Shown here in pieces: positions 12,383 through 24,368 of a stretch of 64,000 nt of DNA. The notes below the pieces were generated by a model. It worked only from the letters and a program-made list of their open reading frames with translations. It was not told the origin of the DNA and did not search any database. Position 1 is the stretch's first letter; each line of letters opens with the position of its first letter. The translations under genes and the position numbers were made by a program. The stretch lies in NCBI GenBank assembly GCA_947034895.1, contig OX344764.1, forward strand, positions 70,661,348-70,725,347, in the 5' to 3' direction. This stretch comes from Rhytidiadelphus loreus (lineage: Eukaryota; Streptophyta; Bryopsida; Hypnales; Hylocomiaceae).

Positions 12383-12456
12383 GCTACTGCATGAGTCATC
12401 TATGACAATATCCACAACCAAATTGACTTTAATTTGTTCCCAGTCAGTGCGAGTAG
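12383..12456 (+). pseudogene. Vestigial third copy of the protease C-terminus, frameshifted
   Basis: It contains the VIYDNIHNQIDF-coding stretch, then a 5-bp insertion (within CTTTAATTTGTTCCC) that shifts the frame before the final SQC codons. It shares the CCACAACC and CAGTCAGTGCGA variants with copy 2. The third copy therefore probably arose from copy 2 rather than from the functional end. Confidence 0.7.
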
Positions 12457-12662
12457 AGAGTCCTTCAATTTCTTGGGGTTTCAGGTGAGTGCTGTAATCC
12501 AGGGCAAACAGGAATGCAGGGCTGCTTGAATGCTCCATGTAGATTGAATTCACAAATAGTAGAAAGAGTTGGATTTTTCAGAGACGTCGGCACAGTTTCA
12601 TGCGTTGTTCGATCGGATCTGTTTGCATGATAATCAATCAGTTCACAAGTCTGCAAGTATGG

Positions 12663-14515
12663 TTCTTCAGATCCATTTAACTGTAAATTGCTACTAGTAA
12701 GATAGTGGGCAACTAATTGATTACCCGGGAGCGTGAGACTGATGATCGGTGGGTGAGCTAATATTGTTTCACAGAAAGAAAGTTTCATTACCCCTTAAAG
12801 CCCTGACAGAGGCATGATTTGAGGCCATTTTCCACTTTGGGGCAGGCCCTTACTGATGCTTTATTTTTTGGATTCATGTGAATTTTTTTATCAAACGTGT
12901 GTTTCACTACTAGGTTGATGCCTAGAAAATTTTACAACAATCCAAGTTGTGGTTAAAAAGTTATGCCTCAAAAGGACATTTTTTTTCAGTTTCAAGCAAT
13001 TTCGGGCAATTTCGGGCAGCCAAGATAAAAAGGTTTGATTGGTCTGAAATTTTTTATATATACTCTCAACAAGCTTGTTAAGTTAGCCTCAAAAGTTGAA
13101 AGGCATTAAAGAACATGATTCTGTTTTTTGCATCTATTGTACCTTTTTTTAAAGAAAAAAATATACTATTTAGTTGAGAGTTTCTAACCATGCCCTTCAC
13201 TTACAACACCTAACGCTTGATTTAGACTAAATCCAAAGGTGAGGGGGACAAATTTTGAAGTTTTCTATTGGCTGAAATCAAGAAGACCTTAGAAAATTGT
13301 CTTACACCATGAAATGAGAGGTCATGGGTATCTGAGAAGACTGAATGATACGAAGTACACTCTTTTCCTTTGTGGTAATAAAAGTTTTCAAATCTTGAGC
13401 CCCCAAATCCTAGTCAAATCCACCTCAACAAGGTAGGTTTGATTGAAAATCTAGGGGCCCTAGCTACAAAGCACTATTTTCCTATATATTTTCCTATGTT
13501 TTATCATTTCATGTGCCCTTGGAGGTTTACACCAATCTAAAGGCCATGACTTCTAATGGAGGACTTTTCAATGGCAAATTAGAAGGCTTGGAGTGGGAGA
13601 CTTCTCAATTTTCTGGCCCCCTTGTTTTGGGTGCAAAGTGGGCCTAAGTATGATGAAAGCTTAACTTGTTGATTTACATATGTATCATTTTTGTTTAAAA
13701 AAAAATTCTAAGTTTATAGATAAGAAGGACAATGTTTACTTGAGAATTATCTAAGGGGATCCCTAACGAAACATTCTTCATCCAACATAAAAATTGTCAT
13801 GTTTTCCTTGGAGGCTAGCTTTTTCTACCATTGTGGGCGCTCACATTAAATGCAATTGTGGCAATAATATGCAAATTTTGCCCAAGCTAGTTAGTAGAGT
13901 TGAGCAATAACACAAACTATTTTTTTGTCACAATAGAATTACTTCAAAGACTTCTACTATGCCACTTGTGAATCAATAATAAGATATACCAATTGAGACA
14001 CCATTCACTTCTTTATTTTCATTCTTAAGAAAATGTCAAGATAGTGATAGTGATGGTAATTAATTTGGTGAAGCAATGCATTTCTATATATTCATCAAAA
14101 CATCATTTTATATATTCATCATCATTTTTTTAGTTATTTTCATAATTTCTATCAAACAAATTTGACCATTTTCATCGAATTTCATTCATAGAACAAAAAA
14201 AAAATCCTATCCGTTTCATACTTTTAGGAGCTTTGTGGAATTAGTTAATATTGAAATTTTGAAGTTGAAATACAATGGTAAAAAGCATGTGTTCACCTCC
14301 TAAATGTACACTATTTGTACCCTAATGGTGCAAGGCAAAAACAAAATGTACCTTTGCATTAAAAGATGTTTTTAAAGCTTGAGCTCTTTATGGACCTCCT
14401 ATCATAATACATATGTAGATTTTAAGTGTGAGTGGTGAAGAATTTGTCTTTCATCCTAAACCAAAGTTCACCAAGATGTGTTGTTCTTTGGAAGTACTCC
14501 AAGGGAAACTATCAA
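12663..14515. other. AT-rich intergenic DNA, no gene seen
   Basis: No coding signature is visible. A phrase near 12788 (TTACCCCTTAAAGCCC) resembles one end of the TTAA-type elements, and the following 300 bp share their general style. No matching right end was found. Confidence 0.45.
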
Positions 14516-15648
14516 CGGTGCTATTCTGTGAGCCTATGAGCATGAGCCTATGAGCGTTGAGCAGGGATTCTGTGAGCGTTGAGCTTAGAAATTTGAAGAA
14601 GCACAAAAAACTTAAAAATATTTCTAATAATAGACCTCATCTAAAAATTTGGTCAAAATTTACTATTATTAGTAAATTTTAGTACCTATTACTGCAATCC
14701 TATTATCGTGGCCCTATTACCGTGGTTATATAGAATCCACATGAAAATTATAATTTTCAATGTTGTCTAAAATATTAGAAGTATACATTTTAAAAATGAT
14801 GAACTTAATTGATGTGAAAGATGAATGGAGATGGAAATAAGTTTGTATAGAATATTGGTTGATTACTATCTTATAGCAATGTGGATCTTCTTGGGGCTTT
14901 TAAGAAAATGCCAAAAAAATTCTTTTGATGCATTGTTATTAAACTTGTTTAGATTTTAGAAAAAAAAAATCATTGATAAGAATTATTATCTTGTAGTAGC
15001 ATGGGTCCTCTCAAGGCCAATGGGAAGTACCTACACTTCTACTTTGATGTGTTGGTAATCAGACTTGTTAAGATTTTGGAAGAAAATATTTGGTTGACAA
15101 GGATTATTTTTGTAAAGAATGAGCTCGGTTACACCAAATTGTTGATTAGTTGATCATTGTCCTTTTATAGGACCTTCAAGGGCCCAATTCTTCTATTTAT
15201 TGATCAAATGGTCATTTGGTTAATCACTCCCCTCTTGCTGCTTGGGTCCCCTCGGCGCCGAGGGGAGCCCCCCTTGCGATGAGAAAAAATAAAAATAAAT
15301 TTTTTTATTTTTTTTATTTTTATCTACTGCAAGGGGGCTCCCCTCGGCGCCGAGGGGACCCAAGAAGCAAGAGGGGAATGATTATAATCTCAGTGGAACA
15401 ACCTCAATTGATTTCAAACAAATCTTAATTAATAACCGATTTTTCTTCTTTTTAAAATCTAACAAAGTCTAATAAGTAGTACATCAAGGTTGTTCAAGGG
15501 ACCATGGTAATAGGTTCACGATAATAGATTCATGGTAAAAGTTACTAAAATTTACCAAAAATAATAAGTTTTGACAAAAAAATTTAGATGGAATCTCTAA
15601 AAAATTATATGCTCACAGGCTCACAAGTTCACAAAATAGCAACCCTGA
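14516..15648. mobile_element. Non-autonomous element with long terminal inverted repeats (MULE-like)
   Basis: The left arm (about 14516-14731) and right arm (about 15494-15648) are inverted copies over 150-200 bp. Both have an outer GTGCTATTCTGTGAGCC-like end, then AAATTTTTTGGTCAAAA, GTAAATTTTAGTA and CCTATTACCGTGG. Similar ends border the SWIM-encoding segments at 55971 and 60878. Long TIRs are typical of Mutator-like elements, but no clear 9-bp target duplication was found. A GC-rich hairpin sits inside. Confidence 0.55.
15222..15383. mobile_element. 162-bp near-perfect hairpin with GC-rich arms
   Basis: Arms 15222-15277 and 15329-15383 are inverted copies with only a few differences. Each contains CTTGGGTCCCCTCGG, the self-complementary CCTCGGCGCCGAGG and a GGGGGCTCC-type stretch. 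The 51-bp loop is A/T only apart from its edges and is itself roughly palindromic. The GC-rich arms contrast sharply with the surrounding AT-rich DNA. It is most likely a fold-back element, and an open frame running through it is an artefact of the palindrome. Confidence 0.85.
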
Positions 15649-16187
15649 AATTCCACCAATACAAATTCAAAATAAACTTTATTACACTATTTTCATATGA
15701 CAACTTAGAAAACTTAACTAAAACATTTGATGTGATATTTTTTAGAAGTATGCCAAGTTATTTTTTGCATACCTATATCTAGTACACTTTTAAGAACTTG
15801 CAATATATACAAGCTTAGAAATGACAACATAAACATTGCCTAGTAAAATTATACTAGTGCTTCAAAAAAACTCTTTTGTAATTAAGAACCAATTTGTAAA
15901 GATCAAGGAGTAGTCCAAATTTCCAAATTTGTAAAGATGTATTGTGAAATGCAACTCTGAAGAATAATTTAATGATGACTATCAAATAATAGTTGTAAAA
16001 TATGATCCATTAATCATATCCATATGATAAAATCAACTAGTTCATAATCCAATATTTTTCAATAAAATTTGAAGCCAAAAATTGTATATTTCTTCTACGA
16101 TTGATTGTAGATTGGATATTTGTGATTTTCACAAGAATTTTTTCCTAAAACTTTTTAAAATGAATAGTTCTAATTATAGCGTCTTGT

Positions 16188-16769
16188 CACGAGGAGGACA
16201 CTCTCACTACATTTGGGGTATCCATGTGTGGCAGCGAAAAAAGTAATATATGTAATACACCTTGAATAAACTATAATTTCATCCTAAAATTTTGATTTTT
16301 GTTTAACAATGACTAAAGGTTTCTATTGACAAAAATTTCAATTCCAAATAATATAAGATATATTGTCTAGAAAGGATTGAAAAATGAACTAAAATAGCAT
16401 GTTCTCCAACTAAAATATTTATAGAGCTCACATGAAGATGAATATTGCATCAATATTCAACCAAAATAAACTTTCAATAGAAATCTATTCTATAGAATTT
16501 TTTTTTCATTTTTTTCATTTTTTTTTCTTATATAATATAGAAGTGTGAAAGTTATTTTCAGCTTTACAGTGTATCTTTTTTCTTCAAAAATTATAACTAA
16601 TTACTATTAGTATAAAAAAATACCAATAACTCAAAACACAAACTTCTAAAGTAGTAAAATCTATCCATAATTATTTTTTGAAAAAAAAATTAAATTTTAA
16701 GGTGTATTACTTGTATTACTTTTTTTGCCGCATGTGGGTTGCTAAAACGTGGGAAGTGTCCTCCCCGGG
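16188..16769. mobile_element. hAT-like MITE, copy 1, with near-perfect 8-bp target duplication
   Basis: Terminal inverted repeats of about 80 bp start GAGGAGGACACTCTCAC on the left and, inverted, GGGGAGGACACTTCCCAC on the right. Both continue through ATGTGTGGCAGCG-like and AAAGTAATA...GTAATACACC blocks. Flanks CGTCTTGT (16180-16187) and CATCTTGT (16770-16777) form an 8-bp target duplication with one mismatch, as expected for the hAT superfamily. The interior matches the elements at 38469 and 19470. No reading frame is present. Confidence 0.8.
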
Positions 16770-17059
16770 CATCTTGTGAACATTTTTATTTAACTTTTTT
16801 TATTCTAGTTGTTTTTGAAGGGTCATTTTTCGAACAAAAAAAATTACTTTCTAAAGTCTACAATATCAATGTCCTTCAAATCATAGAATATTAATTTTGG
16901 CACAACAAAGTCTTTAGAATCTATACTATACAAATGATAAAGAACTAATACAAGAATCTTCAAAAAATATATGGATGAAAAAATGCAATTTTGTGCATTT
17001 ATTAAAGATGTCTTTGCGTTCATTTGTTGTTCAAAATTTGAATGTTGGTCCTTAAGGGG

Positions 17060-17993
17060 TTAACCTTTACACTCCCAAGGTCTTTTTTACATCCAAAACC
17101 ACTCAAAACTACCATTTCTATTGTAAAGTGCATAATACTTTAGAAATTTGTTTTTTTCACATATTTAATTATGGGATCATGAACTACACTAGTATTAAAT
17201 TGTTTGGAAGAGCTTTTAAAATCTTTAACTACATAGATTGCAAGATATTTGTGTTTGAAGTGCCAATAAATATGTTTTGAAGGGACTTTGTTTGACTGAA
17301 TTTTAAGGCTTTGAATCTTCTTAGTTTAAAATTTTTGCACTATACATTGTGAATTGAAAAAAAATTATATTGAAGAATTCAATTGACAATCTAAAAAAAA
17401 CAGTATAAGAAATAAATTGATTTTCATTCTTTAAAAAGTTGTTGAATAGAGGTAGATACAAGATTGAAGGAAAAACTAAATCATAAATAACTCTAAGATG
17501 GAATTGAAAAAAATTAATTCCAATGGTGAGATTGTTTTATCAAGCTAACTAAACCTTTTGAAACTTATTTTTTAATTAGTATGGAAAATGTGTTAAAAAA
17601 TGGATCATAGAAATTATCTTTTCAAGAAGATGCTTACATAGTTACATTGCCTAAAAAATAAGTTCATCCATAACTTTCTCATCACTTGTCCAAATAGAAT
17701 GAATCAAATTTTTCCTTGAAAAAAAAATACTTTCTATAAGAGAGAAAATTTTGATGTTCACTTTTTATAATTTTTATTGTGATGCATGAAGACTCCATTT
17801 GGGGCTTTAGTAGCATAACTTCTGCTCTGTGATATAAATTGATAATAAAAAAAATATTAATAGAAAGCTAATGTATTTTTCAACTTTTGAAATAAGTTTA
17901 TAAACATCACAACAAAAATTCAAATTGTAGGAGCCTATTTGAAATTCATTTTTTTGTCCCTTGAGGAAACAATGGGAATTATTCATGTGTTAA
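17060..17993. mobile_element. TTAA-type element (piggyBac-like), degenerate
   Basis: It starts TTAACCTTTACACTCCCAAGG followed by the family's subterminal CACTCAAAACTACCATTTCT. It ends in TTTGTCCCTTGAGG...GTTAA near 17993. The interior shows the family phrases about AATGGTGAGATTGTT and CCATAACTTTC. The ends are mutated. A separate GGTCCTTAAGGGGTTAA end abuts it on the left, so two elements may share the TTAA. Confidence 0.5.
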
Positions 17994-19469
17994 TCCCTTG
18001 CCAACATATAAATCCCACAAATTATTTTTCAAAAAGATGCTTTGATTAGTCTCTAAACAAGATTGTCCATAAAATCCACATACCAAATCCACAAGCAATG
18101 AATCAAAGCTTTCCATGTAGATAAAAATACAATTTATGGAAATAAATTTTTAAAATTTTCATTCAAATATAAAGAAATTATTTTTTATTTTTTAAAATTG
18201 AAATCTAGCTTAGCATCTACATATCTAAGGCAATTATGTGGCACATGATCTTTTTTTTAAATTAATTTTTTTAAATTATATATATTTTTATTTGCTTTTT
18301 GTTGTATCTGTATTATTGGCCAAAGTTAAACGGCCCTTTAGAGAGTACACATTTTCTTCAATGTCCATGCATTTGGTTTGGTTCGTCTTACTGATCTATC
18401 CATCAATTCCATGCATGTTTTCTATCTTGGAAGTCCATCCAATTTCCTTCTTCATCCAATGTTTCATCTAGACCGAGACTTATTTCATCCAATCTATCTA
18501 CTTTAGTAACTATTTCATTAGAAAAAATGGGCCTCAAAAAGGTTGTTTGATTCTGGAGCAACTACACAAATATAAGGAAATATTTTAAAAACTAAATTAA
18601 ATTACAATTTAACATATATTGAAATATTTTTTTATTTTCCTATATTTGCATTGTTTGTCTAGAGTTAAACAGAGCTCTTGGAGACTCATTTTTTTTCTAA
18701 TGCTACACCTATCCTTGAATATACATGGAAATATTCTATCTTGATGGATGATGGATTTAAATATTGACCTTATGAAGTTATGATGGACATATTAACGTCT
18801 CAACATGACATGTTACAAATAACCTTGTAGCGATAAGTTCAAGAGTTTAGGGTTCAACGGTTGCATTGAAGTTGACATTTTTAATTCATTGATTTGTTAG
18901 TCTCTTTCACGCAATGCAAAATATTATCTATATACATTTGTTGTTTGCATTCACATTCACAAATGTGGATGGTTGAATACTTAATACTTTTATCTTCAAA
19001 GAAATATCATTCCCAATTCCTTAAGCAATTTTTTGAATGAGAAAGTTAGGTTATGTTTCTCAATAAATAAATTATTAATAATTCTTCTTATTGTATTATC
19101 TCTTGGAAAGGAATTCATGTTCATAATGCATGCATAACTCAAACACATACATAATTCAGATTCAAGAAACACTAAACCATTGAATTGCACTAGGTGTATT
19201 GCAGTGCATTTCAAAATCTATTTGAAGCTTATATATGATACAACTTGCATCATTACATCACCATTTTGTGTTATATGATATTTCAAATTTTTAACCCTAC
19301 TAAAGTTAATAGATAATTTTGTTAAAATGGCAATATTCCATAAGCCATTTTAAGATCACTTGGTCTAAACTATGAAACTATGAAAGTGACATCTAGGATT
19401 GGTATAGATTTGAAAAATCTTCAATTTATAAGATTTCAAAAATTTAGGAACCATATAGATTTCAGACTG
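17994..19469. other. AT-rich intergenic DNA, no gene seen
   Basis: No reading frame with coding character and no paired terminal repeats were found, apart from the single MITE-end motif noted at 19314. Confidence 0.5.
19314..19352. repeat. Single end of the GGTATTCCA small MITE family
   Basis: The motif TTTTGTTAAAATGG followed by CAATATTCCATAAGCCATTT matches the terminal repeat of the MITE at 45585 and the motif at 62764. No inverted partner was found nearby. Confidence 0.45.
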
Positions 19470-20036
19470 TGCCTCGGGGGGTACACTTAGTTCTACTATA
19501 ACAAACCACGTGCAAACAAGTGGTTTCTAATAAACTATAATTTCAACCTAAAATTTTGAACATTGTTTAATAATGACTATAGCTTTCTATTGCCAAAATT
19601 TCCAACTCAAATAAAATATGAAATGATTTCTAAAAGAGCTTAAAAATGAACTAAAATGACATGTTTTTCAACTCAAATAATTATAGAGGACACATTTAAA
19701 TGACCATTGAGTGAATATTCAACTCAAAATGAGCTTTCAATAATGAGTTACTTTAAGGAATTTTTTGTTCATTTTTTAGACAATTTTTTCTTATATAATA
19801 TAGGGGTGTGAAAGTTATTTTTCAGTTCTACGGTGTGTCTTTTTGCTTCAAAAATTTGTAACTAATTATTATTAACAAATAAAAATAAAAATAATTCAAA
19901 ACATAATTTTTCAAAGTAGGAAAATCTATTCATATTTTTTTAATTTTGTTTCGTTTAAAATTCAAAAAGTACATAGGGGTCCAAAGTTTTGTTCGCACAT
20001 GATTTCTAATGGACACTCTAAATGACCCCCCAAGAT
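19470..20036. mobile_element. hAT-like MITE, diverged third copy
   Basis: The interior (ATAAACTATAATTTCA, CCTAAAATTTTGAACATTG, TTCTATTGCCAAAATTTC) matches the elements at 16188 and 38469. The ends differ: CCTCGGGGGGTACACTTAG on the left and the inverse of CTTGGGGGGTCATTTAGAG on the right. It is a subfamily or a copy with replaced termini. No convincing target duplication was seen. Confidence 0.55.
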
Positions 20037-20839
20037 GAACTTGACATTTCCCACTAATGGTTTAAAGTTTCTCATCAGCCCTAGCTAACCGGGCTAAGTA
20101 CGTCCAAACTAAATCCTCCCGACCGACGTCGCGTCTGATCTATAATTTACCATGTCCCGCTTTCATCGAATCGGGCCCATGCCAATCCATCCAGAACGTT
20201 CGAATTTCTATCCCTATTCCCGCCGTGCCTTGCTACACAACTAGATCCCGACCGTCAAATCCATGACTCGATCAAGTCGTCTTCTCGGGCTTATTATTTC
20301 ATGACTCCCTTTTGTTGTTGGCTGTATGTATGTATGAGCTAGTGCAATCCTCTCGCGCCTTTCAAGTTTCGAAATAGTTGAGTATGTGCAAATGGTGTGC
20401 ACAGTTAGTTTGGTTAGTCTGAGGGCGCGTCCCGGTTTGTAAGTGTGCATGCTTTCGATCGATTCCTAGTGCGAATTACCAATCATTCTGGCAGGTTATC
20501 AATCGTTTAGTATAGCAGCACATACGTACGATTGATGAGTTGGGTGAAAATTAAAGCAGGTGTATGTCTAGAGTTGTCCTTTTGTAGCTCTTGCAATTAG
20601 TTGCTCCGCGATCCTGCCCTCGGACTGGATCATACGATCGATCACAGCTTGGTTGCATATTTAACAACTCACGTATGGCTCGTCGGCACCTATATCACTT
20701 CATCGGTTTCAGTAAGCCCTTCAATTTCAGGCACATTTAAGTCCACTTGTCGATCAAAGCCTTATGTAATTTTTTTTCGTTGGATCTATATCAGCATTGC
20801 AGGTTAAGTTAGTTTGGCTCGATCGATCAATCTGGTTTC
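20037..20839. promoter_or_regulatory. Upstream flank of the repeat-protein gene
   Basis: Composition shifts from AT-rich to balanced with several CGATCGAT motifs. A possible 5' UTR intron acceptor (CATTGCAG) lies at about 20801, roughly 40 bp before the start codon, but no donor or TATA box is clear enough to fix the transcript start. Confidence 0.35.
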
Positions 20840-21702
20840 ATGTCGCAATCTTCGGATTCTTTGGATCGGGTTGAGCCTGGCTCCCCTTCCGATGCCGCTA
20901 GTGCGATTTACTGCGATGGAGAAGAGTATTCCGAGCAACAAAGTATGGCAAACTCAAGTGACTTAGAAGAGTTTTCCGAGCAACAAAGTATGGCAAACTC
21001 AAGTGACTTAGAAGAGTTTTCCGAGCAACAAAGTATGGCGACAATCCCACAAGACTCGGAAGAGGTGGAGCAACAAAGTATGGTGACAGTCCCACAGGAC
21101 TCGGAAGAGGTGGAGCAACAAAGTATGGTGACAGTCCCACAGGACTCGGAAGAGGTGGAGCAACAAAGCAAGGCGGACCCACCTGACAACTCGCGTTTAG
21201 ATTTGTTGCTCAGGGCCATCGCACATGTGGAATTGAAGGAAGCAATTCAAGAATCGCAGACAATTGTCACGGAGTTCGACCCTGCAGATCCTCACTCCTG
21301 TGCCGATGTTGCCGACTGTGATCAGCAAGGTGAAGCTCGACGTACTTCTAATTCAATTACTCCTCTCATATATTGGCTTAAAGCATGAATTGAGTTTTGA
21401 TTGACCGTATGTATTTTAATCTTAAGCTTGTTTGCCTTGGAGCCATGCACGAGGACATGAACTTAATCCATATGGGGTATATATATACATGTGACGTTGC
21501 AGGTGTGCGGGTATTTTCTCCTCGAAATTTCAGCTTCCAAGAACTCCTTGATTCAAACGTTGCACGATGTTTGAATTCGGACGGGAGTGAGCCTGGTGCC
21601 CCTTCCGATGCCGCTCCTTCAAATGACGTTGAAAAGAGGATCATTGATCACGACAACAATGACTGGAAGGAGTGGTTAACCGATCACGAGGGTGATGATT
21701 AG
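20840..21702 (+). CDS. Acidic tandem-repeat protein, two exons, unknown family
   Basis: Exons 20840-21329 and 21503-21702 join in frame at a good donor (CAAG/GTGAAG) and acceptor (GTTGCAG), giving 229 residues. Residues about 28-111 are six 15-residue repeats of two types: EEFSEQQSMANSSDL and QDSEEVEQQSMVTVP. Neighbouring repeats are almost identical at the DNA level, so the array is young. The second exon repeats part of the N-terminus (EPGAPSDAA against EPGSPSDAA) and ends in an acidic tail (DHEGDD). No signal peptide, membrane segment or known domain is visible, and the protein is probably disordered. Reading on without splicing would end at 21388 after 182 residues. I do not recognise the family. 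Confidence 0.55.
20915..21170 (+). repeat. 45-bp in-frame coding minisatellite
   Basis: Two related 45-bp units share the core GAGCAACAAAGTATGG. The first type occupies about 20920-21040 and the second about 21045-21170. Period 45 keeps the frame, so copy-number change would lengthen or shorten the protein by 15 residues at a time. Confidence 0.85.
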
Positions 21703-23435
21703 TTCTTGTTCTCAGGGAAATCAATTAGCTTTTCATTAAACTGGCAATTTTTTGTTCGATTGATCGAAAACTTATATAGACCTATTCTAGACTTTATTTA
21801 TCAATTGAAAGGAAAAACTGCTTGAGTGTGCATAGCATTTTCGGCCAGCAATCAGGAACAAATTTGCCAATTGAATTTAAATTGCCATACCTGCATTTGA
21901 GATTGGTGGTGTGTAAGGAACTGCGGCTTTGATGTTGAAGCTAGACTGGGAGGAATATTTTTCATATATATATATATATGTATATGTGAAGCTTGGTTCC
22001 CTTCTCTGGGTAATTATTCTCTTGTGTGTTCTACACAAATGCATTCTGAATGTTGGGTCATCCTTAGGAACCAAAATGATTTAGTTTAAGTGACTTTGGT
22101 CAAACAGTTGAAGTGCTTTGCTATTTACAAGTGCTGTAAGAAATTTGTCATATATGCATGTTAAAACATATCCTTCAATTCAGGGTCCGGCCTGTCCTCC
22201 CAGTTGAACACTCTCTTGTGTCTGAACAAGGATTGGTAAATAAGAAACACTTGCTTTTCTAGGCTTTTGAATGGACAACAGTTGCGATTTCCATGATCAT
22301 TCTTCATTAATGGTTGATCTGGAGTTCAGTCGATCTGGAGCTTAAACCTCCGGCACGAGAACGAGAATTGAAGAACGATTGCTCAAACCAGCTTGAATTT
22401 GGTAACATTTGTGCTTTCGATTCTCCTGAAATTTGTGCGAGGGAAACTGGAAAAAAGCACAGGCGGGGATTCTGTCGTCGACGTTACTGTACAGTCCAGG
22501 TCGGGATTGTTTGGATTGCAAACGTTCCGTCAGATTTACTGTTCCAAACGTTCCGTCAGTTGTTGGCTTGGGCACTCATCTCGTCTCCCAATTACTAGGT
22601 CACTTACCGGTTCACTTACCGGTTCACTTACCGGTCGCATACTTTGTCACTAACAGAACTTACAGTGCCTCATGGCATATTTTGCCCCGATAGTACGATT
22701 GAACTAGAATTTTACAGATTTTATAGTATTCGATTCCACAACAAAAAAATCTAATTTCACTAGTCCAATTGAACCAAAAAAAGTCATAGCAATAAAAAAT
22801 AAAGCAATTAAAAAAATAAGAAAAGTCGTTCCAACCAAAATAAGAAGAGTTGTGGTAGAAGAATATCAAAAGTTTAATAGCCAAGAGTGTTAAAATTATG
22901 AAATGTGATTTTCAACGTGCTCAAACTTTCAAAGGTGAAGTAATCAGGCACACCATTTTCTTCACTTACAATATTCCAACTCATTTTACAAATATAGGAC
23001 TAAAAGCATGTTCATAGACTTCTTCCAATTATTCAATGAGATTTTCTCTACACTTGACCTTGAATTTGAGGGTAGTTGCAAGAAACACAATCATGCAATT
23101 TTTGGCTGAAAACGGCCTTTTTAAATGAGTATTGTGACTTTTGAAATAAATCTTTTTAAACAAAATAAAATATGGAATATTTGTAAAGCATTGAAAATAG
23201 TATGTCTCTAAAAATTCAGACCTAGAAAAAGTTATATCTAAAAAATATGCACAAAAAAGCACAATGGGAAATACGAAGAAAATGGACACTTTCATGTTTG
23301 ATTTTTAATCATGTCAAAAATTCAAAAGAAATTCATTTTTTCTCACTTGAAGATGTTCCCTCTCAACCATTTGAGCACATGTAGAAGGTAGAATATTTAT
23401 TATTTTTAGAAATATCTTTGTGAGCTTGTGTGACT
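21703..23435. other. 3' flank of the repeat-protein gene and intergenic DNA
   Basis: A TA microsatellite lies near 21965-21985. Composition remains balanced to about 22690 and then turns AT-rich. Open frames at 22314-22690 on both strands lack good start codons or coding features, and I do not call them as genes. Confidence 0.4.
22600..22636. repeat. 12-bp tandem repeat (TTCACTTACCGG), three copies
   Basis: CACTTACCGGTT is repeated three times without change. A second small duplication, AACGTTCCGTCAG, occurs twice about 30 bp apart just upstream (near 22520 and 22548). Confidence 0.75.
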
Positions 23436-24368
23436 TTAACCCCTACAGGACCATTGTCCCTTCTGGGGACAAAATGAATTTTGGGCAGGTTCCTATGATC
23501 TCAATTTTTAGTGAAACTTTTTTAAACTTTCTCATAAGATAGGAAATCTTATTAGCTTTGTGGGAATATAAATTTTAATTCAATTGGTGCCCGGGAGCAA
23601 AAGTTATGGCATCTCAAATATAATTTTCACGTCACTGGGCAGAAAAAGAAATCTACAAAAATTTGTAATTAATTTTTTAATTTTTTTCTTCTTAAAGATA
23701 ATATTTTTGCCTACATGTGAAGCTTTGATTCATTCCATTTGGATAAGTAATGTGAAAGTTATGAACAATCTTGTTTTTCGGGCAATTTGAGCATCTTCTT
23801 GAAAACATAACTTATAGGATTCAATTTTGAATGCAATTTTCACAATTTTTCCAAAAAAATTGTTTGACAAGGTTAAGTTTTCTAGCTAGAACAATCTCAC
23901 CGTTGAGATTATTGTGTTTCAATCTCATCTTAGAGCTATTAACGATTTAGTTTTCCTCTCAATCTTGGACCTACTTCTACTTAACAATTTTTTAAAGAAT
24001 GAAAATCAAGCATAGTTTTTTTGAATTTTTTTTCTGGACTTTCAACTCAATTCTTCAACACAAAAAAATTTAAATTTAAAGTCCATAGTGAAAAAGAAAT
24101 TCACAAATGGCAATCAAAGTCATCTGAAATTGCGCGCCAGTGTTCAAAAAAACTTTTATTTTTCAACTTTGAATGCTAATATCTTCCAATCTATACGGTC
24201 AAACTCCATGAAAATTTTATCACATAATCCTTGACTAATAAAATACAAGATCCTATGGTTAGATTCTAGAAAAATGTTTTTGTTTTTGTTTTCTTGGATG
24301 AATGCAGAAGAAATGACAGTTTTGAGTAGTTTTTGATAGAAGAATGGCCCTGGTCCTTTAGGGGTTAA
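23436..24368. mobile_element. TTAA-type element (piggyBac-like), orientation A-to-B
   Basis: It is bounded by TTAA at 23436-23439 and 24365-24368. The left terminus is CCCCTACAGGACCATTGTCCC and the right terminus is the inverse GGTCCTTTAGGGG. The interior shows the family marker phrases: ATCTTCTTGAAAACATAACTT, CAATCTCACCGTTGAGATT, and the right subterminal AATGACAGTTTTGAGTAG. The 933-bp length matches the copies at 27374 and 37209. No transposase frame is present. Confidence 0.65.

Larger units (their letters stand above)
11801..12662 (+). repeat. Tandem triplication of the protease 3' coding end and 3' flank, unit about 295 bp
   Basis: Three head-to-tail copies start near 11801, 12098 and 12382. 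Anchors such as TTGTTCCCAG, GTGAGTGCTGTAATCCAGGG, GAATGCTCCATGTAGATTG and CAGTTCAAAGTTTGCAAG recur in order in each copy. Copy 1 holds the real last 21 codons. Copies 2 and 3 follow the stop, so they extend the 3' UTR or the downstream flank. Confidence 0.92.

Noticed and set aside
11982..12788. Several frames downstream of the protease on both strands
   Set aside because: They run through the tandem triplication and repeat each other. They are not independent genes.
15216..15428. 70-codon frame across the GC-rich hairpin
   Set aside because: The frame is produced by the palindrome and its poly-Phe/Tyr loop; it has no coding character.
20898..21219. Minus-strand frames with repeated CCSTSSESCGTV-like units
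   Set aside because: They are the reverse of the 45-bp coding minisatellite; the plus strand has the supported splice junction.
22314..22693. Overlapping 77-94-codon frames around 22.3-22.7 kb
   Set aside because: Several lack an ATG, they overlap in several phases, and one depends on the SLTG tandem repeat at 22600.
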